Source: an uncultured Cellvibrio sp.
GTDB lineage: Bacteria; Pseudomonadota; Gammaproteobacteria; Pseudomonadales; Cellvibrionaceae
DNA: 14,780 nt
Reading direction: 5' to 3'
Assembly: GCA_937958105.1 (NCBI GenBank)
Contig: CALFXJ010000057.1
Span: forward strand, 1 to 14,780
Shown here: one piece after another, positions 12,401 through 14,780 of the stretch
Layout: each line of letters opens with the position of its first letter
Numbering within the stretch: position 1 is the stretch's first letter
The notes under the pieces: model-generated
What the model saw: the letters and a program-made list of their open reading frames with translations, nothing else
What the model was told of the DNA's origin: nothing
Databases searched by the model: none
Position numbers and translations under genes: made by a program

Positions 12401-13021
12401 CACGTTGATGGAGCGCAGCTGGCCATTGGCCAGCTCTGGCTTTCCAGCGGCGAGGGTTACGCGGGGAATATTGATAAAGCCACAACCGTCACAGGTAATT
12501 CCGTAAGGGTTGGCAAGCACATAATCGGCCGCCTGCCCGGCAATTTCCGTATAACCCAGCAACTGTGAACGGTTTGCGCCGGTCACTTCGTTCAAGATCA
12601 GGCGCGCACTGGCATCGGTCAGATTGGCATTACCAGCAATGTGCCCGCCAAGCTGAGTGTTGGTGATAGTACGACTGTTGTTAAGAATGACACCGTCTTT
12701 GTTGACGTTGAATTCTGAAAATAAATTGTGAGACACACCTTTATCGTTGGGGCGGGCAATGTTGACGATATCGACACCGTTGGCCGAACGATCCAGCGTC
12801 GGGCGCTGACTGACCGATACACTTTTGTCTACAGCAATATTCTGTGCAACGCTGATAAGTGGCTGAAAGGTCAGCAGTCCTGCACAGCAATAAGCGGTTA
12901 ATCTCTGCCACAGTGCTCTGGTTTCACGTCCCATGTTGTCCATCTCTTTACTTGTCTTTCTATTCGTTGCTGAAGGTGTTCTTATCGATTGTCTGCTAAG
13001 CCAATGAGCCGGGTGTTTCAT
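1..13021 (-). CDS. tpsA: Giant TpsA / filamentous haemagglutinin-family exoprotein, CdiA-like (3' end outside window)
   Basis: One frame runs without a stop from here to the left edge: 4,340 codons, C-terminus missing. I translated it at many points and it stays in phase. It should be a secreted, surface-attached beta-helical filament exported by TpsB. Order (numbering from the ATG at 13021): signal peptide 1-59; TPS domain about 60-330 with VDIVNIARPNDKGVSHN at 83-99 and NPYGITCDGC at 171-180; FHA-1 coils about 331-2654; non-repetitive cysteine segment about 2656-2808; Ser/Thr/Pro-rich linker to 3065; conserved YLVETNP...SAEQVAQLTHDIVWLV module 3066-3182; FHA-2 repeats 3183 to the edge. This is the CdiA order, but no toxin or immunity gene is visible, so an adhesin of the same family remains possible. 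Start: 13021 is preferred (GGTGAT four bases upstream, coupled to tpsB). In-frame ATGs at 13027, 12943 and 12934 are alternatives; 12943 leaves a standard signal peptide. Confidence 0.95.
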   Translation of the reverse strand, partial: MKHPAHWLSRQSIRTPSATNRKTSKEMDNMGRETRALWQRLTAYCCAGLLTFQPLISVAQNIAVDKSVSVSQRPTLDRSANGVDIVNIARPNDKGVSHNLFSEFNVNKDGVILNNSRTITNTQLGGHIAGNANLTDASARLILNEVTGANRSQLLGYTEIAGQAADYVLANPYGITCDGCGFINIPRVTLAAGKPELANGQLRSINVDSGSFIVQGMGLNATSVKHLDIIARSAQINAQLHAQKVAMALGKNRVDYATGRPTALDKDAEDSPEFALDVAALGGMYVNAITMAGTESGVGVRVAGDMAAATGDIVLTADGNIIVNKASAKERLAISSFNGDVTLRDNLNANIIDAIAGKTLRLTGDIVAGTSEIDLRAIDIETSAQLLTGFDSNGNYLKDGLLLAIAQNSWINSGDVLSTGAANIVVNHLENRPEATIQADKNLLLRTVTASNNNAVIAAGQELTVTASDYFDNSYGALFSGSANLTGHFGQFNNTAGLLSAGADVHVAIAEELTNAKGNISAGGGILIEGEGTLSNAGGVINSSDSSLNLQGTFNNQNGFYIREDADLVLNLGGLDNRSGYLFHSGTGIFELNITGDFDNRGGQFGSEGSLLVTADNLFNDDGILYGKDRLELAIANSIANLRGQLSSDAVMAITSRGLNNTTGEIFAAELTLQTTGSFSNRSGLLQSEHLQLQVQELINSEGEIRITGTADSEIAVAGTLDNSGGSIKSNADTTLLTAESLNNESGVIAHFGDERLSVATSATLTNQRGQIISNSSIDIEADQFDNQHGDIYTTNLQARANHINNEGGTLEASQLTLTVSGDLSNRAASDGTEGKILATGTQDNSLSLSVTGELDNTGGLIQSTAMNNSLSLAALNNADGRIQHLGTGRFELLTDLFNNAGGKLYGNGILALTTMQLDNQVGLISSLNELVINATGFVNNQSGRIETAAGLGLTADNIDNTQGVVLSSGSADMNIQAAALVNTAGLIQTNADNLAIQADSITNNQGKILHAGAVLSQLTAADISNQSGEIISNAELRISDAAVRNQQGRIAAENIVIEGESLNNLDGVIDGDTVNISLAGDLLNDGNAYLAAQGSTANGLVISLQGLLRNAGTLGTNASSAQISAQNISNTGRLVHGGTGVLRLDVLQALNNENRIETNGSLMLRAENIDNSNLIAAANLLDITTFGMLNNHGGTLDSLGYVQIDAADLDNRDGLLLASGIADSNITVSNVLNNTDGLVQTNAATLTVVAETVMNSSGKLLHAGSETLQIEAAGLINSHGQIASNQALVMAVADLDNQSGNLSATSIDISGNQLDNSAGTVDSDQLKVNLTGDLVNNNGGELIALGSTENALTLTIAGLLNNGGYIGTNAQTAAINAGDFVNQGQVLHAGFGVLRLDVQQAWTNTGVLESNGDLVAEAAALTNSNLIATSGTMNLTAGTLINSSTLDSGSTINITAETFDNQTGTVTAAGTGNSQITVADTLRNTGGVIQANADSLIISTDELDNSGGNILHAGAGVLALTATALDNASGSVVSNNQLALSVQQISNHAGTISAATLEIAGTNLDNRDGSVDADRLDIRLTGNLDNISDTATAGISALDTAPDSMVIRVDGTLNNSGNIQTNADSTTITVGEINNTGRILHAGFGVLRLDVQSEFNNQYRIDSNGTQQLNAAEVFNSGLIAAGGDLQIDVLQTLINSGDLDAAGALSISGGALQNTGYITAAGTADSAINLTGTLDNNGGVVQTNAANFSIAAEQLNNDNAAAIMHAGTGELTVTADELNNHASVTSNAKLSINADRIDNREAQLTAQNIQINADILDNSGGTIDADRLRMDISGDLINNVGAGNNLAGLITALGTSADDLWLSVTGNLHNAGVIQTRAQSAYVSAGQLNNSNAIYHAGKGVLRVEVLEALANTGTLESSGQLNVAADQVSNAQGIIAAVGAVNLDVQDALNNDQGTLDAGGDINLQAGSFSNADGYLVSAGRGDITWTVVNSLNNNGGVIETNARDFILTVAALSNHAGRITHAGSGSLGITASEEVDNENGLLESVSDIALAAPAISNHQGQIYADNISITGGDLNNTDGIIEADTLTLTLAQINNHQSVGSDWGILSALSNVVDSLLIDVSGAVNNSGIIQTRAQTATITAQSINNTSSIIHAGTGVLRLETRGALTNDAGLITSSGALELQVNSLANSNAAKVNAQTGLTLDAQSGITNNASEIGATQAIDVKVAAGNIINSNEAKILSTSGNSNVHASGTLNNQTGSIVVGGNSRVTAGTLIDNRAGLIGHTGDGELTVSAASINNSGGNLLAEDRLSIENFTQLLNNLFNGEAGYIGAEHVALTGTTINNSSGKILASGANSLEVDVSTLNNNSGTMFSEGDVTVSTGSLSNTGGSIQSQKTLTLNLPSFTLNGGLLNAAGALVINTQGDLINGVGNQLITQGGLTINTTGSITNRGTLSTLSDLGLSGVNLTNENNAVISAGNLLNLSFSGLINNAGQIFADQDVILGAQTLNNNGAVAAGRNLTTTISGNLNNRSLLFAQNNLNLYATGQVNNYTQANIFALNNITIARNAGLARNTGLLNTSGTIESLNGNISIYTNQLINQRADYTVDNNGKMLTDSGMASILAGGNMVLNANTIHNSISLIAADGNLHMEGGSLVNEAYKFGYDSREEYYLSLGGEGVYCYDNGYCNVRRYQGGLQAGMLHGVIEIVGILPLNDNVYVLDVKAFDGTRVFQAEDRLIYSNPVTDATYQTVFESYIKGVDEGNTCGAFTSCSWKENPVLLPDSNDWGPLPPYNNVPDTIFLGFFFPDQIWLDSFTTVASTIQAGGNLTGNFSGTLQNVDVHRTLDGKVSPTRTPFVLADHSHVNNAVEISEQAFTETAKGLELSAVSQELVNLDNEVTAEASAQQFGNVSNLDINSSATDKTIDRALDAVEQVSSNNNAAQLDGRRVSVDAVTSEAGTASLNGSTVSIENASSNNAPVVLGSGGAGDLPVAVIDNTGAAPVTTQNPAVDPLDPAAQPVLNPITPPADNGSGTSVPEVISYNPAQNLQLPTNNGMFVVNTTPQSQYLVETNPILTNYLNFIGTDYLLSRLGFDPADLQRRLGDAFYETRLLRDGLFNLFGQRYLTDQNTGLAFTSDEAQFKYLMDNAIAANEALELSIGIALSAEQVAQLTHDIVWLVEQEVNGEKVLAPVYYASAARAGDLDNKGALMSGQSVQLSADRGITNTGRLIGQHDLTLRTQEVLQNTGTISAENFVVLEAGSITNTRDKLGNSGTIASGRNGSVQLISRGDINNDSRIAGGDLLLKSETGSLVNSGSLSADRDLVAIAQRDIINTVVTDKTGERVGSIESGRNLSLITREGDISNRTAITTETEGRTTRVTVGTAPRISAGGDMTLDSGRDLLLTASNLRSGNDMSLNAARDIRVENAANEIHFVGQDYNGKTNQSSRVEHVGSSLAAGGDMTMNAGRDLTLLGTTVAAGGSIDLAATRDINLEAVADSTHSETHRKRYDSINSTVTHVQTTLTAGGDASLKAGQDINMIGSTLTVQGDASLHAERDTNLVAVNDSEYHYEYEKKKKSFGRSKTSLDETLHTTNVGSAVIAGGNVTVNAALNKEDGSIALQDSRNVLLHGSTLQGGGDVIVGAGENILITANTEEHLEVHEKKKSGFGGLTGKGRSDTQAHTIQIGSMIDAGNDAVLLSGNNLTVAGSTVAADNSVEMHAGLTNEAGNLNILALQDDSFSESKTHKKSFGVDISSDFVSFSKERENKTDGTASTNAASVILAGNNITGNAAQDVNVVGSVLDAGNNLSLDGGRNVIITAGKNAESAGSEHKNRRDGIGLDGDDNGISVFAGNETRSNREQLNQNTVAGSVLNAGNNVTVNAGNDLLVSGSDVNAGRNLNLTAVNNATINASEEQLGSETKSSFTRDGLTVTANHNIGQAIDAISNIGKGDNAISNASEVMRAMDAMNNVAPSGSAFLGQTTTSDKQHTQQTNARGSNLSAGGDVTVDAGNTTNINATNVTAGRDIGIYGKDVRIDDAQNTQTINTMHDSQQVGVTLQATQGNASLTAGFSKAESDLEQVAVTTTGSSFTAERDINIHATNDLSITGSDLTANRNIHLQGDNDVIIQAGQGYTTSTLDEEHLSAGAGINFGSNGIGFTAYVGAGENDLDREYINHRNSHITAKENLTVVSGNDTTISGASLLASNLEMDVGNNLHAESLQDTGSVDGKRWDASGSITVGAGVSGGASVGYGETDGSRAWVTEQTSLIGTESVNIKVGNHTQVDGALIANVKDDGTDGGNLNLDTRTLGFSDLQDHDKEESNYLSIGFSTGGNPGANANTGASP
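3476..3826 (-). other. Conserved non-repeat module before FHA-2 (YLVETNP / SAEQVAQLTHDIVWLV)
   Basis: Residues 3066-3182. It starts with YLVETNPILTNY and continues through FIGTDYLLSRLGFDP, RRLGDAFYETRLLRDGLFNL and LMDNAIAANEALELS to GIALSAEQVAQLTHDIVWLV from residue 3159. The composition is mostly alpha-helical, unlike the flanks. From memory, the same string of motifs (GDGFYEQ, ALSAEQ, LTSDIVWLV) is found at this place in most large CdiA-type haemagglutinins, between the Tyr/Pro-rich part and FHA-2. It is the best single sign that this protein belongs with CdiA-like TpsA proteins and not with short TpsA adhesins such as HMW1. Its exact biochemical role is not something I can state. Confidence 0.85.
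3830..4599 (-). other. Low-complexity Ser/Thr/Asn/Ala then Pro-rich linker of TpsA
   Basis: Residues about 2808-3064. The first part (about 4110-4599) still has some beta-type residues plus helix-prone acidic stretches such as AFTETAKGLELSAVSQELVN and DRALDAVEQVSSNNN. The second part (about 3850-4030) is rich in Pro, Asn, Thr and Ala: TTQNPAVDPLDPAAQPVLNP, then ITPPADNGSGTSVPE. It corresponds in position to the Tyr/Pro-rich (YP) region of CdiA. In the published CdiA model, export pauses around this region and the C-terminal part stays in the periplasm until the receptor is bound. Tyr is not abundant in the Pro-rich half, so the match to YP rests on position. Confidence 0.55.
4600..5055 (-). 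other. AT-rich non-repetitive segment with two CX5C pairs; candidate receptor-binding region of TpsA
   Basis: Residues about 2656-2808 break the beta-helix pattern. The segment is rich in Tyr, Asp and Gly (FGYDSREEYYLSLGGEGVY) and carries four cysteines as two CX5C pairs: C2682/C2688 (CYDNGYC) and C2766/C2772 (CGAFTSC). An aromatic, Pro-rich stretch follows (NPVLLPDSNDWGPLPPYNN, then FLGFFFPDQIWLD). Hand counts give about 43%, 37% and 33% GC in the lines starting at 4621, 4741 and 4861, against 50% at 7621 and about 72% at 1-60. It sits between FHA-1 and the conserved module before FHA-2, which is where CdiA proteins carry their variable receptor-binding domain. The role is inferred from position and composition only; I recognise no known class. 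Confidence 0.6.
5060..12031 (-). repeat. FHA-1 beta-helical repeat region of TpsA
   Basis: About 2,300 residues of consecutive coils of roughly 20-21 residues with the loose pattern (L/I)xNxxGxIxSxGxLxLxA. Asn-Asn or Asp-Asn turns and alternating hydrophobic residues recur throughout, as in a right-handed beta-helix of the Fil_haemagg type. I found no cysteine in the parts I translated. At about 4.8 angstroms per coil this would be a rod near 50 nm long, by arithmetic rather than measurement, clearly longer than FHA-1 of the E. coli CdiA proteins as I remember them (roughly 1,000 residues). In CdiA this part projects the receptor-binding tip from the cell. The central part is built from a higher-order repeat described separately. 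Confidence 0.9.
6161..11272 (-). repeat. Higher-order tandem repeat: 14 landmarks about 126-131 residues apart, paired into units of about 252-258
   Basis: A coil containing H-A-G-x-G-x-L, or a clear variant, recurs in the same frame. The His codon starts (lowest coordinate) are at 11270, 10769, 10367, 9989, 9611, 9233, 8855, 8483, 8096, 7721, 7328, 6947, 6554 and 6161. Spacings are 501, 402, 378, 378, 378, 378, 372, 387, 375, 393, 381, 393 and 393 bases. A coil with TNA or TRA usually lies just before each landmark. Alternate copies differ: one type continues GVLRLDV...ALNN, the other GxLxITAxxLxN. The true unit is therefore a pair of about 252-258 residues, or twelve 21-residue coils. Another marker, an AxGxxxxxLxLxVxGxLxN segment, recurs at about 6651, 7423, 8193, 8953, 9708 and 10470. 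DNA copies are clearly diverged, so the match is at protein level. Confidence 0.88.
12032..12844 (-). other. TPS secretion domain (haemagglutination activity domain) of TpsA
   Basis: This N-terminal part of mature TpsA, about residues 60-330, is the piece recognised by the POTRA domains of TpsB and the nucleus of beta-helix folding. It carries VDIVNIARPNDKGVSHN (83-99), a FNVNKDGVILNNS segment just after it, an ILNEVTG stretch, and the NPYGITCDGCGFIN motif from N171. C177 and C180 form the CxxC pair found in the ShlA/HpmA/CdiA branch, where it makes a disulfide. FHA of Bordetella has the NPNGI motif without this pair. The later ALGGMYVNAITMAGTESGVGV segment is also typical. The left boundary is approximate because the domain grades into the first FHA-1 coils. 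Confidence 0.93.
12845..13021 (-). other. TpsA signal peptide with extended basic N-terminal part
   Basis: The hydrophobic core is LTAYCCAGLLTF, residues 41-52, followed by QPLISVA and a likely cleavage site after A59 before Q60. Starting at 12943 gives an ordinary 33-residue signal. Starting at 13021 adds 26 residues rich in Lys, Arg, Ser and Thr and without acidic residues until E26. Long basic signal peptides are known in this family (FHA of Bordetella, Pseudomonas TpsA proteins), but the canonical ESPR motif is not present. The extra stretch uses several AGA, ATA and ACA codons, which are uncommon in the rest of the gene. Either translation starts upstream with slow codons, or this stretch is a leader and the true start is 12943 or 12934. 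Confidence 0.7.
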
Positions 13022-13025
13022 GGCC

Positions 13026-13031
13026 ATCACC
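13026..13031 (-). promoter_or_regulatory. Candidate ribosome binding site of tpsA inside the tpsB stop region
   Basis: GGTGAT matches the 3' part of the Shine-Dalgarno consensus and ends four bases before the ATG at 13021. It overlaps the last codon and stop of tpsB, so ribosomes finishing tpsB would be placed to restart here. A competing site, AAAGAG about nine bases before the ATG at 12934, would support a shorter N-terminus. Confidence 0.5.
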
Positions 13032-14739
13032 AGCTTTTGGAAAATGTCAGTGAAAAATCAAGGATGTTTTGATCCGGCGCCATAGAGTCCGGGTGGTCGA
13101 CAGGCTGTGCATAGCTGACCTGTGCTGATACGTTCGCGCCAGATAAACGCAATCCCATAATCCAGCCGGTCAACGACTCGTTGCGGATGCCATTGTCGAT
13201 AAGGCCGCTATCAATACCGATATACGGCTCAACGCGAAAACGGGGAGCGCGAGGAAAGGGATAACCCGGCAGAGAAATTTCGTTGCGCCAGTAAATTCCT
13301 GTATCGCCCGACAGGCCATCTTCTTTAAAACCGCGCACGGTGTACTGACTGCCGATAGAAAAAGATTCACTGGAAAATAACAGATCATCGCTGTACTGCC
13401 CGTGCAATTCGGTTCGCCATTGCCACACATTGCCCGCCGCTTGGAAGGCGCCCAGAAGAGTCACGTCCAAGGAGTATTTTTCAAAGTCTTCGGGTGGAGA
13501 GTCCGGAGCCTGCTGCGCTGCCTCACTATGAAATTCCGACTTTAATCCACGGGTGTAACCCGCTGCTGTAATCAGCGTAATGTTGTGAGGAAGATACATC
13601 TCGCGGCTGAGATCTACTCCTATGACAGTGTCGTCGCGGCTGCTGGTCAGCAGCAGGACATCGTCAATATAGTTTTCGCTGGTTTGGTTTTTTATGTGCA
13701 GCGAGGCAATCGTTTTGCTGTTTTGATCGCGGCTCAGCAGGCGATCAATGGATAGTTGGAGCACTTCGTTTGTGCCCCGCGTTTCAAATGTTGTGGCACT
13801 GCCGGTAATCAGGTTGGCGTATTCAAACTGACTGGCGTCCAGTGCAAAATTCCAGAAGCCAAACGGTAGAGAATAATGCAGCGAGGAGCTCTTGCTTTTT
13901 TTGCCTCCGCCTTCATTGCGGGCGTTGGTGGAATGGTTTAGATAAATGAAGTCATTGATACCGAGCGGGTTGTCCCAGCCAGCCCCTGCACTGACTTTAT
14001 AAACACCGGTAGACTCCTGTCCGCTGTTGTTGTAACCGAGATTGATATTCATTGGCTCGGTTTTACGATAGCGGATCACCACTTCGCTGGCACCCAGCTC
14101 CGAACCGGGCACGAACTGGATGGTGGCATTGACCGAGCGCAATCGATTGAGCTGATCCAGTCCTTGTTCAATTTCGCGCAGATTAAGGGGCTTACCGATC
14201 AGCCCTGGGAATGCAGTAGCGAGTAAACGCTGTGGCCCGCCTTCCAGACGAATCGCTTCGATATAACCTTCCACTACGCTGATATGCAATTCGCCACTGC
14301 CAAGGTTTTGCTGGGGGATATAGGCGCGGCTGGTGACATAGCCGGCGTCGATATAGCCCTGGGTGATGCGGCTGACGATGTTGTTGATCTGGGCGATACC
14401 GATGCACTGGCCCAGGTGATCCCGGTAGGTCCTGCGCAGTACTTTCTCCGGCAGTAAGCTTGCACCCTCCAGAATAACGCTGTTAATGGTAAAGCAGGGC
14501 CCGCCGTCTGGCTCAACGTCCGCCAGCGGGGCCTGTTCAGTCTGCAGCTGGGTGTGCGTGCGCTGGGACTCCTGCAAACGACGTCGCTCATCGGCACGAC
14601 GCTGCTCTTCCAGTTCAATGGCCCGCCGAATTTCGTTCAGGGCATCCTGGTTAGTTTGCGCGGAAACAAGGGCAGAATTCAGGACAAGAGTAAGAAAGGA
14701 AAGAATCACAAAACGACGGATAAACAAGCGTACCTGCAT
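13027..14739 (-). CDS. tpsB: TpsB outer-membrane transporter (ShlB/FhaC/CdiB family) of a two-partner secretion system
   Basis: This 570-residue protein should export the TpsA partner encoded just downstream across the outer membrane. Residues 1-27 are a signal peptide (arginines at 4, 8 and 9, a hydrophobic core, then VSA before Q28). Residues 29-60 are highly charged and match the N-terminal plug helix of FhaC. POTRA1 covers about 82-160, with C82 and C112 placed as in ShlB/CdiB relatives and a typical GYVTSRAYIPQQNL stretch. POTRA2 covers about 184-227. The rest, about 230-570, is a 16-strand-type barrel with the NDFIYLNHS and LPFGFWNF strands usual in the family, and the lid-loop motif VRGF at 468-471. 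The last residue is Trp, where most barrel proteins end in Phe. Length is normal for the family. The ATG at 14739 has AGGGA 8 bases upstream. The stop overlaps the first ATG of the tpsA frame (TGATG), so the two genes are probably one operon. The family assignment is secure; the cdiB subtype is inferred. Confidence 0.96.
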   Translation of the reverse strand: MQVRLFIRRFVILSFLTLVLNSALVSAQTNQDALNEIRRAIELEEQRRADERRRLQESQRTHTQLQTEQAPLADVEPDGGPCFTINSVILEGASLLPEKVLRRTYRDHLGQCIGIAQINNIVSRITQGYIDAGYVTSRAYIPQQNLGSGELHISVVEGYIEAIRLEGGPQRLLATAFPGLIGKPLNLREIEQGLDQLNRLRSVNATIQFVPGSELGASEVVIRYRKTEPMNINLGYNNSGQESTGVYKVSAGAGWDNPLGINDFIYLNHSTNARNEGGGKKSKSSSLHYSLPFGFWNFALDASQFEYANLITGSATTFETRGTNEVLQLSIDRLLSRDQNSKTIASLHIKNQTSENYIDDVLLLTSSRDDTVIGVDLSREMYLPHNITLITAAGYTRGLKSEFHSEAAQQAPDSPPEDFEKYSLDVTLLGAFQAAGNVWQWRTELHGQYSDDLLFSSESFSIGSQYTVRGFKEDGLSGDTGIYWRNEISLPGYPFPRAPRFRVEPYIGIDSGLIDNGIRNESLTGWIMGLRLSGANVSAQVSYAQPVDHPDSMAPDQNILDFSLTFSKSW

Positions 14740-14747
14740 GGATCTAG

Positions 14748-14752
14748 TCCCT
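14748..14752 (-). promoter_or_regulatory. Ribosome binding site of tpsB
   Basis: AGGGA on the minus strand, 8 bases before the ATG at 14739. This supports that start codon. Only 41 bases upstream of the ATG are in the window, and I see no convincing promoter elements in them. Confidence 0.7.
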
Positions 14753-14780
14753 GATAACGCCGCGTGAAAAAGCGGAATTG

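Noticed and set aside
12944..13026. Terminator or separate promoter between tpsB and tpsA
   Set aside because: I found no clear stem-loop followed by T residues and no convincing -35/-10 pair. The tpsA frame is open through the gap.
14192..14618. Overlapping minus-strand frames inside tpsB
   Set aside because: Out-of-phase shadows of the POTRA-coding part; the tpsB frame has the full family signature.

Overview
The window holds one locus on the minus strand: a two-partner (type Vb) secretion operon. Transcription runs from the right edge to the left. First comes tpsB (13027-14739), an outer-membrane transporter of the ShlB/FhaC/CdiB family. Directly after it comes tpsA, the secreted partner, one uninterrupted reading frame from about 13021 to the left edge. 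At least 4,340 codons of tpsA lie in the window and its 3' end is outside. A Sec signal followed by a TPS domain, with POTRA domains and a barrel in the partner, indicates a Gram-negative bacterium. From remembered family sequences, the N-terminal domain looks most like gammaproteobacterial (Pseudomonas-type) TpsA proteins. I cannot name a genus. Hand counts of single 60-base lines give about 50% GC in the middle of the repeats and about 70% at the left edge.

Layout of tpsA, N- to C-terminus (right to left): signal peptide (12845-13021); TPS secretion domain with the NPYGITCDGC motif (about 12032-12844); a very long FHA-1 type beta-helical repeat region (about 5060-12031). Inside FHA-1, from 6161 to 11272, coils group into a higher-order tandem repeat with landmarks about 126-131 residues apart. 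Next come an AT-rich, non-repetitive, cysteine- and tyrosine-containing segment (about 4600-5055), a Ser/Thr/Asn/Ala-rich then Pro-rich linker (about 3830-4600), a conserved non-repeat module (3476-3826) with YLVETNP and GIALSAEQVAQLTHDIVWLV, and an FHA-2 type repeat region (1-3475) that runs off the edge.

This order matches CdiA, the stick-like effector-delivery protein of contact-dependent inhibition: TPS, FHA-1, receptor-binding segment, Tyr/Pro-rich region, FHA-2, then a pretoxin and toxin C-terminus. The toxin and immunity gene, if present, lie left of base 1, so the CdiA identity is an inference from architecture. TpsB would recognise the TPS domain in the periplasm and export TpsA. FHA-1 would form a filament holding the cysteine segment away from the cell.

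I see no RNA genes, insertion sequences, CRISPR arrays or plus-strand genes. The many plus-strand open frames are antisense shadows of tpsA and tpsB.
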